A DNA stretch of 64,000 nt from Gammaproteobacteria bacterium (GTDB taxonomy: Bacteria; Pseudomonadota; Gammaproteobacteria; HK1). This document shows, in pieces, positions 43,958 to 53,328 of this stretch. The translations under genes were made by a program, and so were the position numbers. Each line of letters opens with the position of its first letter. Within the stretch, counting starts at the first letter, position 1. The stretch lies in contig WLWT01000001.1 of NCBI GenBank assembly GCA_012103455.1, forward strand, positions 3,045,288 through 3,109,287, given 5' to 3'. The notes under the pieces are model-generated. The model saw only the letters and a program-made list of their open reading frames with translations. It was not told the DNA's origin and ran no database searches.

Positions 43958-44734
43958 TTGCAGCAATACAAGCCCGGAGACTTTACGGGCCTGGCCGACA
44001 ACTACTCGAAATACCGCCCGGGGTATGCTGCTGGCGCAGTGCGCGCGCTGTTTGGTTATTGCGGACGTTCCGCCAAGGACCTCGATGTCGTTGATGTAGG
44101 GGCCGGCACCGGCATCTGGACGCGCATATTGGCAGCCATGGGCCCGCGCTCGCTACGCGCGGTCGAACCAAACGACGACATGCGTTCAGCTGGCATGCGC
44201 GATAGCGCCGATGCGCCGATCGAGTGGCACGCGGGCACCGGTGAAGCGACCGGTCTCAACGATGCTTCTGCCGACCTGCTCTGCATGGCGAGTTCCTTCC
44301 ACTGGGCTGACTTCGATAGCGCAACGACCGAGTTCGCACGCGTGTTGCGCCCGCAGGGTGTGTTTGCCGCATTGTGGAATCCACGCGTGATCGAAGCCAA
44401 TCCGCTACTGGTTGAAATAGAAGATAAACTCTACAAGATGGCGCCGCATATCAAACGTCGCTCGTCGGGCCGCGCTGCATTCACCGATACGTTGACCGAG
44501 CGGCTGGCGGACTGCGGCCATTTCGACGATGTCGTTTACATCGAAGGGCGGCATGTTGCGCGGCAGACCCGTGAGCACTACCTGGGCGTGTGGCGATCCG
44601 TCAACGACGTACGCTCACAGGCAGGCGAAGCCACGTTTGCCCAATACCTCGAGTGGGTCGCGCAGCGTATCGCCGGCATCGAGATTATTGAAACGGTCTA
44701 CCAGACGCGTCTTTGGGCCACTCGCCGTGGCTGA
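43958..44734 (+). CDS. Class I SAM-dependent methyltransferase of the phosphoramidate-type cluster
   Basis: The product has 258 residues from a TTG at 43958 with GAGG 10 bases upstream. It begins with YKPGDFTGLADNYSKYRPGY and has motif I VVDVGAGTGIWTRILA, the post-I acidic residue in LRAVEPNDDM, and motif IV around ASSFHWADF. This is the family of the Cj1419/Cj1420 methyltransferases that supply the O-methyl group in the Campylobacter phosphoramidate pathway. Its stop overlaps the next gene by 8 bases. Its acceptor is inferred from the cluster only. Confidence 0.85.
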   Translation: MQQYKPGDFTGLADNYSKYRPGYAAGAVRALFGYCGRSAKDLDVVDVGAGTGIWTRILAAMGPRSLRAVEPNDDMRSAGMRDSADAPIEWHAGTGEATGLNDASADLLCMASSFHWADFDSATTEFARVLRPQGVFAALWNPRVIEANPLLVEIEDKLYKMAPHIKRRSSGRAAFTDTLTERLADCGHFDDVVYIEGRHVARQTREHYLGVWRSVNDVRSQAGEATFAQYLEWVAQRIAGIEIIETVYQTRLWATRRG

Positions 44735-45509
44735 CTGCTCATGCAAGCCGCATGCCCTCATCCTCGCTGCCGGGCGCGGCAGTCGCATGGGTGCACTGAC
44801 AGAAGACGTGCCGAAAGGTTTGAACACCTTGGCCGGGCGCACACTGATCGAATGGCAATGTCATGCGCTCGTCGGCGCCGGCACCGAAGCGCCCGTTGCC
44901 GTGGGTGGTTATCGTACTGAAAAACTGGCCGAGTTTGTTCCGGCAGCCTATGTCAACGCTCGTTGGCAAGAGACCAACATGGTCCGCTCCCTCGCCTGCG
45001 CAGCACCCCTTCTTGAAACCGGGGTGACGTGCGTTTCGTATTCCGATATTGTCTACCATCCTGCTCTAGTCCGGGCGTTGATCGCAGCAGACGGTGACAT
45101 CGTCATGACCTACGACCAGCGCTGGCAGAACTTGTGGACACTGCGTTTCGAAGATCCGTTGAGCGATGCAGAGACTTTCCGGTCGCTGGACGGCCGACTG
45201 ATCGAGATCGGCGCTAAAGCGGACAGTTACACGGATATCGAAGGTCAGTTCATGGGTTTGTTCAAATTCACGCCCGCTGGTTGGCGGCGGGTCGCCGAAT
45301 ACCTCGCGACCCTGCCGGGCGCCCGCGTTGACCGGCTCGATATCACGTCACTGTTCGCGGAATTGGTTGCGAAGGGTGTGACCGTCCACACCGTCGCCAT
45401 AGACGGCTGCTGGTGCGAAGTCGATAGTGAATCCGACCTACGCAAATATGACGCCGCGTTACACGATACACCGGCTGGTGAACGGTGGTCACACGACTGG
45501 CGGACTTGA
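44727..45509 (+). CDS. Nucleotidyltransferase, predicted CTP:phosphoglutamine cytidylyltransferase (Cj1416-like)
   Basis: The product has 260 residues from a GTG at 44727, overlapping the methyltransferase stop. The nucleotide-binding loop is ALILAAGRGSRMGALTEDVPKG. Metal-binding acids lie in CVSYSDIVY and GCWCEVDSESDLRKY. This is the NTP-transferase fold used by sugar-nucleotide and choline-phosphate cytidylyltransferases. In Campylobacter Cj1416 joins CTP and L-glutamine phosphate into CDP-L-glutamine. The neighbouring glutamine-kinase-type and amidotransferase genes favour that role. A sugar-1-phosphate substrate remains possible. Confidence 0.8.
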   Translation: MADCSCKPHALILAAGRGSRMGALTEDVPKGLNTLAGRTLIEWQCHALVGAGTEAPVAVGGYRTEKLAEFVPAAYVNARWQETNMVRSLACAAPLLETGVTCVSYSDIVYHPALVRALIAADGDIVMTYDQRWQNLWTLRFEDPLSDAETFRSLDGRLIEIGAKADSYTDIEGQFMGLFKFTPAGWRRVAEYLATLPGARVDRLDITSLFAELVAKGVTVHTVAIDGCWCEVDSESDLRKYDAALHDTPAGERWSHDWRT

Positions 45510-45566
45510 TGATGGCGGCGGACCGGCCACTGCCGGCCTACGTCGCGACCCTGCCAGGACACGAAC

Positions 45567-47954
45567 ATGCTTGAACGCGATCGCCTGTTCGGCACCAAAG
45601 CCGAGACGCTTGCACGGCTCGTCGATATCAGTGACGCCTTTACAATTCCAGCGTTCAAGTACTTCGATGTATCGCGTTGGCGCTCCGAAGCCGATGCCAT
45701 ACTCGATGATCTGAACGACGTATTCGCGTCGGCACCAGCCGTTGCCGTACGCAGTAGCGCCGCGCATGAGGACGGTGCAACCGCATCAATGGCTGGGCAC
45801 TTCGATTCTGTACTCGGGGTCCCAGCGCACCACCGCGACCAACTCCGGGCCGCTATCGAACAGGTCATTGCGTCGTTCGACGGCGATGACGCCGATCAGA
45901 TCATGGTTCAGCGCCAGGCGACGCACATCGAACTGAGTGGCATCGCGATGACCCACGACATCCGTGATGGCTCGCCGTACATCGTCATCAACTATGACGA
46001 TACGACCGGACGCACCGATTCGGTCACCAGCGGTGCAGGTATTCACAAGACAATTTTGCTGCACCGGGGCATTGCACTCGGCCAGCTTCGCTCGCCCCGC
46101 ATGCGCGCTATCCTGAAGATGGTACGTGAGATAGAGAGCTACTTCGGGCGTGAGCCACTCGATATCGAGTTTGCCGTTGACCGGGATGGCAGCGCACACC
46201 TCTTTCAGGTACGCCGGATTGCAAGCCGCAGCGCCTGGGACACCGATGTCGAAGTCTCTGTCGATCGACGGCTGCCGGCGCTCGCCAGTTTCATAGCCGA
46301 CGTTTCCGCACGCCGCGACGGCATCTTTGGCGATACCACGGTGCTCGGAAACATGAGCGACTGGAATCCGGTCGAGATGATTGGCGCGATCCCACGCCCG
46401 CTCGCCGCCTCTTTGTACCGCGATCTGATAACACGCTCCGTCTGGCAGACCGCGCGCGCGCGACTCGGTTACCGACGTATGCCGCCCCAAGAGTTGATGG
46501 TGTTCCTGGATGCGCGTCCGTTTATCGATATCCGGGCAAGCTTCAATTCGTTTCTCCCCGAAGGGCTGGACGCGACCGTTGCCGAACGCCTTGTCAATGC
46601 CGAACTGGCGCGGCTGCGCGCGTCTCCGGAACTACACGACAAGATTGAATTCGAGATCGTCCCTTCCGTCCGCGATTTCACGCTTGAACCGAGACTTAAG
46701 GACCTCTACGGAGAGCAGTTGTCCGCGGATGCACGCAAGCACTTGACACGCTGTCTGGAGGCATTGACGTGCGCCCTGGTGGACATCGGCCCCGACGCTT
46801 CGCTGGCGCGTGCTGAAGCCAGGGTCGCAGCCCATCACGAATCACAGAAGCGGCGCCAGCCGCCAGAAGCCAATGCGCATGCAGAACTCTATCGGGTCGG
46901 ACAGCTACTGATCGAGACCCGGCGTGCCGGCACGTTACCGTTTGCAATGCTTGCACGCCACAGCTTCATCGCCGAAACACTGCTGCGAACCGCCATCGCG
47001 CGCGGTGCAATATGTGTCGAACGCGTCGCCGAGTTCAAACTCGACATAGACACCGTTGCGACCCAGATGGCAGACGCGCTCGCGCAAGTCAGCGCGGGCC
47101 AATTGGACGCGCGCCACTTCCTCAAAGAGTATGGACACCTTCGTCCCGGCACCTACGACATTCTGTCACCCCGCTACGATGCGCGCGCGGCTCTGTTCGA
47201 CTCGGCGACCGCGTTGTCGGTCCGCACTGAGCGCCGCCCTTTTGAACTGCATCAAGATGAACGGCGCGACCTCGGCAAACTGCTCGCCGAGTCGGCAATG
47301 ACGAAAGTTGATGCCGATGGGTTCATGGCGTATGCCCGCCGCGCCACCGTGGCTCGGGAGTTCGGCAAGTTCGTGTTCACCCGCGATCTGTCGGACGCCA
47401 TCGAATCTCTCGCACGGTTCGGCAAGCAGATCGGCGTCACCCGCGAGCAGTTGTCGTTTCTGTCAGTTGACGAGTTGCTGAATGGCCTCGTGCAGGGTTC
47501 GTCAAACTTTGGGCCCGCCCGCCTCCAGGAGCGTGCCACAGAAGCCGAGGCGGCCTGGCGCGGAGCGAGCGTTGTGAAGCTCAGCTATCTGATCATGCGA
47601 CCTGACGATTTGTACGCTGTCATCTTTCATCGCAGTATCGCCAACTTCGTTGGCAACGCGCGTGTTGATGCGCCCTGGGTGCATGTCTCGAATCAGGATG
47701 TGGACGGCACGCGTCTCACTGGCCGGGTCGTGTGTATCGAGAATGCCGACCCGGGTTACGACTGGATCTTTTTGAAAGGGATCAGCGGCCTGGTCACGAA
47801 ATACGGTGGCGCAAACTCACACATGGCGATCCGCTGCGCTGAGTTCGGGCTGCCTGCGGCCATTGGCTGCGGAGAGCAGCTGTTCAACGATGCGATGGCT
47901 GGCAACCGGATCGAGTTAGACTGTGCATCTCAGACCTTGCGTGCAATCGACTGA
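45567..47954 (+). CDS. PEP-synthase-like phosphotransferase, predicted L-glutamine kinase (Cj1418-like)
   Basis: The product has 795 residues. The N-terminal ATP-grasp (PPDK_N-like) part has AVAVRSSAAHEDGATASMAGHF and PLDIEFAVDRDGSAHLFQVRRI. A long middle domain follows, then a C-terminal swivelling phosphohistidine domain GGANSHMAIRCAEFGLPAAIG (phospho-acceptor His752). There is no PEP-binding TIM barrel, unlike true PEP synthase. In Campylobacter, Cj1418 has this layout and phosphorylates the amide nitrogen of glutamine, releasing AMP and phosphate. Placement between the cytidylyltransferase and amidotransferase genes supports this function. Rifampicin phosphotransferases share the layout. 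Confidence 0.82.
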   Translation: MLERDRLFGTKAETLARLVDISDAFTIPAFKYFDVSRWRSEADAILDDLNDVFASAPAVAVRSSAAHEDGATASMAGHFDSVLGVPAHHRDQLRAAIEQVIASFDGDDADQIMVQRQATHIELSGIAMTHDIRDGSPYIVINYDDTTGRTDSVTSGAGIHKTILLHRGIALGQLRSPRMRAILKMVREIESYFGREPLDIEFAVDRDGSAHLFQVRRIASRSAWDTDVEVSVDRRLPALASFIADVSARRDGIFGDTTVLGNMSDWNPVEMIGAIPRPLAASLYRDLITRSVWQTARARLGYRRMPPQELMVFLDARPFIDIRASFNSFLPEGLDATVAERLVNAELARLRASPELHDKIEFEIVPSVRDFTLEPRLKDLYGEQLSADARKHLTRCLEALTCALVDIGPDASLARAEARVAAHHESQKRRQPPEANAHAELYRVGQLLIETRRAGTLPFAMLARHSFIAETLLRTAIARGAICVERVAEFKLDIDTVATQMADALAQVSAGQLDARHFLKEYGHLRPGTYDILSPRYDARAALFDSATALSVRTERRPFELHQDERRDLGKLLAESAMTKVDADGFMAYARRATVAREFGKFVFTRDLSDAIESLARFGKQIGVTREQLSFLSVDELLNGLVQGSSNFGPARLQERATEAEAAWRGASVVKLSYLIMRPDDLYAVIFHRSIANFVGNARVDAPWVHVSNQDVDGTRLTGRVVCIENADPGYDWIFLKGISGLVTKYGGANSHMAIRCAEFGLPAAIGCGEQLFNDAMAGNRIELDCASQTLRAID

Positions 47955-47960
47955 GTCGTG

Positions 47961-48608
47961 ATGAGCCAGACGCGACGGATTCGAATTGGTATCACGATGC
48001 GCGAAACCGATGCGCCCGACTATCATGAAACCCGCGATGCGTTGGCACAAGACTGGCCGGCGTGGATGGCGGTGCATCTACCCGATGCCCAATGGCTGCC
48101 GATCCCGAATCTCGGTGCAGACGCGGTGTCTTTCGCGCGCGACTGGCGGCTCAATGGTTATGTCTTCTCAGGTGGTGCGGATCCTGGCCAAAGTCCATTA
48201 CGCGACGCGACGGAAGCCGTATTGCTCGAAGAAGCGGTGGCACTGCAACATCCTGTACTCGGGATCTGCCGCGGGTTGCAACTTCTGGTCATGCACTTCC
48301 AAGGACGGTTGACGACGACCGCTCATCACGTCGCAATACCCCACACAGTTAACGCCACAGGCGCCGGTAAGGGTTGGTTCGGCATGACCACGTTCGACGT
48401 CAACTCATTTCACAATCTGGCCATCTCGGCCGGCGATTTCCCCGCAGACCTCGTTGCGCTCGCCGTTGACGGCGCCGGTGATGTAGAAGCTGCCACCCAT
48501 CGCCAACTGCCGCTGACCGGCATCATGTGGCACCCGGAACGCCACGGCCCTCACAGCATGATGGCACCGAGCCTTCACCTCATTCGCCGCGTGTTCGGAC
48601 TCAGGTGA
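47961..48608 (+). CDS. Class I glutamine amidotransferase fold hydrolase, predicted gamma-glutamyl-CDP-amidate hydrolase (Cj1417-like)
   Basis: The product has 215 residues from the ATG at 47961; a GTG lies three bases earlier. The nucleophile cysteine is in LGICRGLQLL (Cys103), with the partner His-Glu in MWHPERHG (His191, Glu193), a complete C26-type triad. The substrate region has GYVFSGGADPGQSP. The fold usually hydrolyses gamma-glutamyl amides. In the phosphoramidate pathway Cj1417 cuts CDP-L-glutamine to CDP-amidate and glutamate. It lies 6 bases after the kinase-like gene and before the APS-kinase-like gene, consistent with that step. Confidence 0.83.
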   Translation: MSQTRRIRIGITMRETDAPDYHETRDALAQDWPAWMAVHLPDAQWLPIPNLGADAVSFARDWRLNGYVFSGGADPGQSPLRDATEAVLLEEAVALQHPVLGICRGLQLLVMHFQGRLTTTAHHVAIPHTVNATGAGKGWFGMTTFDVNSFHNLAISAGDFPADLVALAVDGAGDVEAATHRQLPLTGIMWHPERHGPHSMMAPSLHLIRRVFGLR

Positions 48609-48622
48609 GCCGGGGCGGCGCG

Positions 48623-49162
48623 ATGCAGGTAGGTACGGTATATTGGATTACGGGTCTCGCAGGCGCGGGCAAATCGACAACGGCACGCGGACTTGCCGAG
48701 CGGCTGCGACGTAGCGGGCGTGCAGTGTTCGTACTGGACGGTGATGACATGCGCGCCATCATACCTGGCACTTTCGATCATACGCTCGAGGAGCGGCGAC
48801 AGTTGGCGCAGTATTACGCGGCGCTCGCCAACCGGCTCCAAGCCGACGGTATTGATGTCGTCTGCGCAACGATCTCGATGTTCCAATCGATACGGGACTG
48901 GAACCGCGAGCACAACCCCACCTACGTGGAGATTTTCCTGGACGTTGGCCTCGACGAGCTTAAGCGCCGTGACCAGAAGGGGATCTATTCCGGCCAGGCG
49001 TCTGGACAGGTGCGCGATGTCATCGGACTCGACTTGGGGCTGGAGTTGCCCAGATCTCCAGATATCACGCTGACGCCTGGCATTGGCGACGATGCCGAAG
49101 CGGTGCTCGCACAATTGTGGCGTGCGCTCATGAAACCGACCGATCCCGACAGCACAAGCTGA
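48623..49162 (+). CDS. APS-kinase-like P-loop kinase, predicted CDP-amidate kinase (Cj1415-like)
   Basis: The product has 179 residues from the ATG at 48623; a GTG at 48605 overlapping the previous stop is possible. P-loop GLAGAGKSTTARGLA, LDGDDMRAIIPG, the lid-type region RRQLAQYYAALANRLQ, and LKRRDQKGIYS follow the CysC pattern. APS kinase would make PAPS. In Campylobacter, Cj1415 instead phosphorylates the 3'-hydroxyl of CDP-amidate. The gene company and the absence of cysD or cysN favour CDP-amidate. However, the nearby sulfotransferase means a PAPS role cannot be excluded. Confidence 0.82.
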   Translation: MQVGTVYWITGLAGAGKSTTARGLAERLRRSGRAVFVLDGDDMRAIIPGTFDHTLEERRQLAQYYAALANRLQADGIDVVCATISMFQSIRDWNREHNPTYVEIFLDVGLDELKRRDQKGIYSGQASGQVRDVIGLDLGLELPRSPDITLTPGIGDDAEAVLAQLWRALMKPTDPDSTS

Positions 49163-49659
49163 CCGGTTGCAGGTACCGGCCCAACGCTCCGCGGTATCGA
49201 GCACGACTATAGCTTAGGACCGCGGCAGGAACAACTCGTCGAAGAATCGCAACCAGTTGCCACCGACGACCCCATGTGCTCAGCGTCATTAGCCACCACA
49301 GCGCCCACTGTTACACCCCAAAAAAGTCGGCACCCTGCCCGTAAAAGGCACCAATAGCGTCGCCGCAACTATGCGCCGACTCGCTCGACACATCAGAATC
49401 GTGTTTCATTGACTGACGCATGATGGACAATTCCAAATCGCGAACCCGGCATATACTCGGCCAGGACGGTTAGAGCCGTTTTGCCGTGGGTTCAATCTTG
49501 CCCAACGTTGCGTAGGCGGAACGTTGCCAGTTACCTTAAGTGGCCTTGATAATTGCACGCTGGCTTGAGCAGCCGAGTTTGAATATAGCCTATGCGACAC
49601 CGCACTGGCGGATCCCGCCGCGAATATCGCCCCATCACTGTTAGAGAGGACCGTTGAAG
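49163..49659. other. Non-coding gap between the island and sdhC
   Basis: The stretch shows no convincing gene. It has a lower GC segment near 49300-49450 and a possible -10 (TATACT near 49454), but no matching -35. The sdh promoter probably lies in this gap, and it marks the right edge of the accessory island. Confidence 0.45.
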
Positions 49660-50058
49660 ATGCAAAGCGCTAACCGCCCCCTCTCCCCGCATTTGCAGAT
49701 CTATAGACTGCCGATGCTCGCCATTTTGTCGATCACCCATCGGGTCACTGGTGTCGCTCTTTGCGCTGGCGCCTTGCTCTTGGTCTATTGGCTCGCCGCT
49801 TTGGCCGGCGGACCGCAGACCTTTGCTACCGCCCACAGCATCATGACCTCATGGCTCGGTTTATTGATGATCATCGGCTTCAGTTGGGCGCTCTATTATC
49901 ACTTATGCAACGGCATCCGCCATTTAGTATGGGATACGGGCCACGGCCTCACGCTGGAAAGTGCCGGCGTCTCCGGGTGGATGGTGCTGGCTGCCTCGGT
50001 GTTACTCACCCTCTTCACCTGGCTCATCAGCTACGCCCTGTCCGGAGGTGCGTCGTGA
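49660..50058 (+). CDS. sdhC: Succinate dehydrogenase cytochrome b556 subunit SdhC
   Basis: The product has 132 residues from the ATG at 49660. SdhC features are the N-terminal RPLSPHLQIYRLPMLAILSITHRVTG and the heme-ligand helix YHLCNGIRHLVWDTGHG, with three membrane helices. It anchors SdhAB in the inner membrane and holds heme b and the quinone site. A TTG six bases upstream is possible, but ATG is preferred. Its stop overlaps the sdhD start. Confidence 0.95.
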   Translation: MQSANRPLSPHLQIYRLPMLAILSITHRVTGVALCAGALLLVYWLAALAGGPQTFATAHSIMTSWLGLLMIIGFSWALYYHLCNGIRHLVWDTGHGLTLESAGVSGWMVLAASVLLTLFTWLISYALSGGAS

Positions 50059-50453
50059 GCATGCTTACCCCGCTCGCCCGCGTGCGTGGACTCGGATCCG
50101 CGAAAGAAGGCACCCATCATTTCTGGTGGCAACGCCTAACCGCTCTGGCCCTGGTGCCGCTGGCGGTGTTTTGTGTGATCGGGCTTTTGACGCTGACCGC
50201 CGCTGGCCAAAACGCAGCCGATACTTACAACACAGCACGTGCATGGATCGCCCACCCCGTGGTGGCGGTACTCGTGGTGGTGACCATCGCCATGGTTTTC
50301 CACCATGGCCAACTCGGATTGCAAGTCGTCATCGAAGACTACATCCACGCCGAGTGGATCAAATTGACGGCCTTGCTGACAGCGAAATTCGCTGCCGTTG
50401 TGTTCGCTCTTATCGGCATCCTTGCCGTGTTACGCATCGCGGTGGGAGGCTGA
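50055..50453 (+). CDS. sdhD: Succinate dehydrogenase membrane anchor SdhD
   Basis: The product has 132 residues from a GTG at 50055 that sits 6 bases after GGAGG and overlaps the sdhC stop; the ATG at 50061 has a poorer spacing. It has three membrane helices and the conserved [16 protein letters not shown] region around the heme ligand and quinone site. With SdhC it forms the cytochrome b part of complex II. Only 4 bases separate it from sdhA. Confidence 0.93.
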   Translation: MSMLTPLARVRGLGSAKEGTHHFWWQRLTALALVPLAVFCVIGLLTLTAAGQNAADTYNTARAWIAHPVVAVLVVVTIAMVFHHGQLGLQVVIEDYIHAEWIKLTALLTAKFAAVVFALIGILAVLRIAVGG

Positions 50454-50457
50454 CTCG

Positions 50458-52245
50458 ATGGCTGCATACGATGTTATAGACCACAAATACGATGTGGTGG
50501 TGGTAGGTGCAGGCGGCGCCGGCTTGCGCGCCACTTTTGGCCTCGCCGGCGCCGGTCTTGCCACTGCTTGCCTCACTAAAGTGTTTCCCACCCGCTCACA
50601 CACGGTCGCCGCACAGGGTGGGATCAGCGCCGCGCTTGGCAATATGGGCGAGGATGACTGGCGCTGGCATATGTACGACACCGTCAAAGGATCCGACTGG
50701 TTAGGCGATCAAGATGCCATCGAATACATGTGCCGTGAGGCGGTGCCCGCCGTGGTGGAACTGGAACACTACGGGGTGCCGTTCTCCCGTACCGATGACG
50801 GGCGCATCTATCAACGTCCGTTCGGCGGCATGTCCACGCACTACGGCGAGGGTACCGCACACCGCACCTGTGCCGCCGCCGACCGTACCGGCCATGCCAT
50901 GCTGCATACGCTCTATCAGCAAAGCCTCAAGCATCAAGCCGAATTCTTCATCGAGTATTTCGCCCTGGACCTCATCATGGACGACGATGGCCAATGCCGT
51001 GGCGTGCTCGCCTGGTGTTTGGATGACGGCTCTATTCACCGCTTCCGCGCTCAGACCACTATTCTGGCCACCGGCGGTTATGGCCGCGCTTATTTTTCCT
51101 GCACCTCGGCCCACACCTGCACGGGTGACGGCGGCGGTATGGCGCTGCGGGCCGGCTTGCCCATGCAGGACATGGAGTTCGTCCAATTCCATCCCACCGG
51201 CATCTATGGCTCGGGCTGCCTCATCACCGAAGGCAGCCGCGGTGAAGGCGGCTATCTCACCAACTGTGATGGCGAGCGGTTTATGGAACGTTACGCGCCC
51301 AACGCCAAGGATCTGGCCTCACGCGATGTGGTTAGCCGGTCCATGACCATAGAAATCCGCGAAGGCCGGGGAGTAGGGCCTGACGCCGATCATATCGATC
51401 TGCACTTGGAGCACTTGGGACCGGAGGTCATCAATGAGCGGCTGCCGGGGATCGCCGAGACGGCGCAGATCTTCGCCGGTGTGGATGTCTCCAAAGAGCC
51501 GATCCCGGTGTTGCCGACGGTGCACTACAACATGGGCGGTATTCCCACCAACTACCACGGCGAAGTGGTGACGGTAAAAGATGGCGATTCGGACTTCGTG
51601 GTGCCGGGTTTATTCGCCCTTGGCGAAGCCGGCTGCGTATCCGTCCATGGGGCTAACCGCCTCGGCTCCAACTCGCTGTTGGACCTGGTGGTGTTTGGCC
51701 GTGCGGCGGCGCTTCGCTGCGCCGCCATCATCACCCCTGGGGCAGCGCAGCCCGATCCGCAGCCTTTAAGGGACGAACAAACGCTGAGTTGGTTGGACCG
51801 CCTGCGTCACGCCAGCGGCGGCACGCCGACGGCGGATCTGCGTCTCAACATGCAGCGGGTGATGCAGAGCAACGCCGCGGTCTTTCGCACCGGTGAAAGT
51901 CTTGAGGAAGGCAAAGCGCTACTGGCCCGGGTCTGGGAAGGATTTAGCGACGTGCGGGTATCGGACCGCTCCATGGTGTGGAATACCGATCTGGTGGAGA
52001 CGCTAGAGCTAGACAATCTGCTGCGCCAATCCATCGTTACCATGCACAGTGCCGCTAACCGAACTGAATCGCGCGGCGGTCATGCACGGGAGGACTATAA
52101 GGAGCGGGACGACGACAACTGGATGCAACATACCTTGGCATGGGTCGATGACTCGGGCAACGCCACATTCGGCTACAGGCCGGTGCACCTATACACCTGG
52201 AGTGACGAAATCGACGTGTTTCCGCCGAAGAAGCGCGAGTATTAG
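50458..52245 (+). CDS. sdhA: Succinate dehydrogenase flavoprotein subunit SdhA
   Basis: The product has 595 residues from the ATG at 50458 behind GGGAGG. The FAD-binding motif [20 protein letters not shown] and the flavinylation-site histidine in [20 protein letters not shown] are present. Also visible are the catalytic-region motifs [19 protein letters not shown] and [16 protein letters not shown]. It oxidises succinate to fumarate. The neighbouring sdhE encodes the flavinylation factor for this histidine. Confidence 0.97.
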   Translation: MAAYDVIDHKYDVVVVGAGGAGLRATFGLAGAGLATACLTKVFPTRSHTVAAQGGISAALGNMGEDDWRWHMYDTVKGSDWLGDQDAIEYMCREAVPAVVELEHYGVPFSRTDDGRIYQRPFGGMSTHYGEGTAHRTCAAADRTGHAMLHTLYQQSLKHQAEFFIEYFALDLIMDDDGQCRGVLAWCLDDGSIHRFRAQTTILATGGYGRAYFSCTSAHTCTGDGGGMALRAGLPMQDMEFVQFHPTGIYGSGCLITEGSRGEGGYLTNCDGERFMERYAPNAKDLASRDVVSRSMTIEIREGRGVGPDADHIDLHLEHLGPEVINERLPGIAETAQIFAGVDVSKEPIPVLPTVHYNMGGIPTNYHGEVVTVKDGDSDFVVPGLFALGEAGCVSVHGANRLGSNSLLDLVVFGRAAALRCAAIITPGAAQPDPQPLRDEQTLSWLDRLRHASGGTPTADLRLNMQRVMQSNAAVFRTGESLEEGKALLARVWEGFSDVRVSDRSMVWNTDLVETLELDNLLRQSIVTMHSAANRTESRGGHAREDYKERDDDNWMQHTLAWVDDSGNATFGYRPVHLYTWSDEIDVFPPKKREY

Positions 52246-52295
52246 TGAGCAGTACACTATTTAGGACAGTACACCAGATGGGAGAATTTTGACCT

Positions 52296-53078
52296 ATGGC
52301 ACAATTCACGTTACCGGCGAATTCCATTATCCGTGGCGGCGAGCATTTTCCCGCACCGGCGGATGCTAGCGATAAACGCCGCGTCGAGGTGTACCGGTGG
52401 GAGCCGGACTCCGGCAAGAATCCTAGAGTCGATTCCTATGATGTCGATCTGGCCACCTGTGGGCCGATGGTTCTTGACCTGCTCATCAAGATCAAGAACG
52501 AGATGGATGCCACCCTCGCCTTCCGCCGCTCCTGCCGCGAGGGGATCTGCGGCTCATGCGCGATGAACGTAGACGGCACCAACACACTGGCCTGTACCAA
52601 GCCGATACATGAGGTCGAAGGCACTATCAAGATCTACCCGCTGCCCCACATGCCCGTGGTGCGGGATCTGGTGCCCGATCTCACCCATTTCTATGCCCAG
52701 TACGCCTCGATCAAACCGTGGATGCAGACCCAAACCCCGCCGCCACCGGATCGCGAACGTAGACAAACCAAGGAAGAGCGCGAGAAGCTAGACGGTCTGT
52801 ACGAATGTATTCTGTGCGCCTGCTGCTCCACTAGTTGTCCCAGCTACTGGTGGAACAGCGACCGTTACCTAGGACCAGCGATCTTGCTTCAGGCCTACCG
52901 CTGGATCGCCGACAGCAGGGATGAGTTTACTGGCGAGCGTTTGGATAACCTGGAAGATCCGTTCCGTCTATACCGCTGCCACACCATCATGAACTGCGCC
53001 AAAGTCTGCCCTAAGGGGCTCAACCCAGCGAAGGCCATCGCTGAAATCAAAAAACTGATGGTCGAGCGTACGCTTTAA
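52296..53078 (+). CDS. sdhB: Succinate dehydrogenase iron-sulfur subunit SdhB
   Basis: The product has 260 residues. The cysteine clusters are complete: CREGICGSC and TLAC for the 2Fe-2S centre, [11 protein letters not shown] for 4Fe-4S, and [14 protein letters not shown] for 3Fe-4S. It passes electrons from SdhA to quinone. A small tandem duplication (AGTACAC) lies in the 50-base gap after sdhA. Confidence 0.97.
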   Translation: MAQFTLPANSIIRGGEHFPAPADASDKRRVEVYRWEPDSGKNPRVDSYDVDLATCGPMVLDLLIKIKNEMDATLAFRRSCREGICGSCAMNVDGTNTLACTKPIHEVEGTIKIYPLPHMPVVRDLVPDLTHFYAQYASIKPWMQTQTPPPPDRERRQTKEEREKLDGLYECILCACCSTSCPSYWWNSDRYLGPAILLQAYRWIADSRDEFTGERLDNLEDPFRLYRCHTIMNCAKVCPKGLNPAKAIAEIKKLMVERTL

Positions 53079-53082
53079 TTCA

Positions 53083-53322
53083 ATGGGCGACCGTCTACTG
53101 TGGCGTTGCCGCCGTGGCCTGCGCGAGTTGGATACACTCATGCAAGGGTACTACCGGCGGCGTTACCAAGATTCGAGCGACGCAGACAAAGCCACGTTTG
53201 AGGCACTGTTGGATGAAGCAGATCCGGACATTTTGGCTTGGATCATGTTCCGGCAAGATATACCGCCACGCTACAGCACCCTGATTCAGGCGATACGTAG
53301 CCTCGAGTCTACTAAGGCTTGA
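53083..53322 (+). CDS. sdhE: Flavinator of succinate dehydrogenase SdhE
   Basis: The product has 79 residues. The conserved RGxxE-type motif is in CRRGLRELDTLM, and the helix bundle ends EADPDILAWIMFRQ. SdhE promotes covalent FAD attachment to SdhA. It begins 4 bases after sdhB, indicating coupled expression. The YgfX-like membrane partner often found beside it is not here but at 38842. Confidence 0.95.
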   Translation: MGDRLLWRCRRGLRELDTLMQGYYRRRYQDSSDADKATFEALLDEADPDILAWIMFRQDIPPRYSTLIQAIRSLESTKA

Positions 53323-53328
53323 GCGGCC

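Noticed and set aside
45567..47954. Genuine PEP synthase or pyruvate phosphate dikinase
   Set aside because: The PEP-binding TIM barrel is missing and the order of ATP-grasp, middle and phosphohistidine domains fits glutamine-kinase-type or rifampin-phosphotransferase-type enzymes better.
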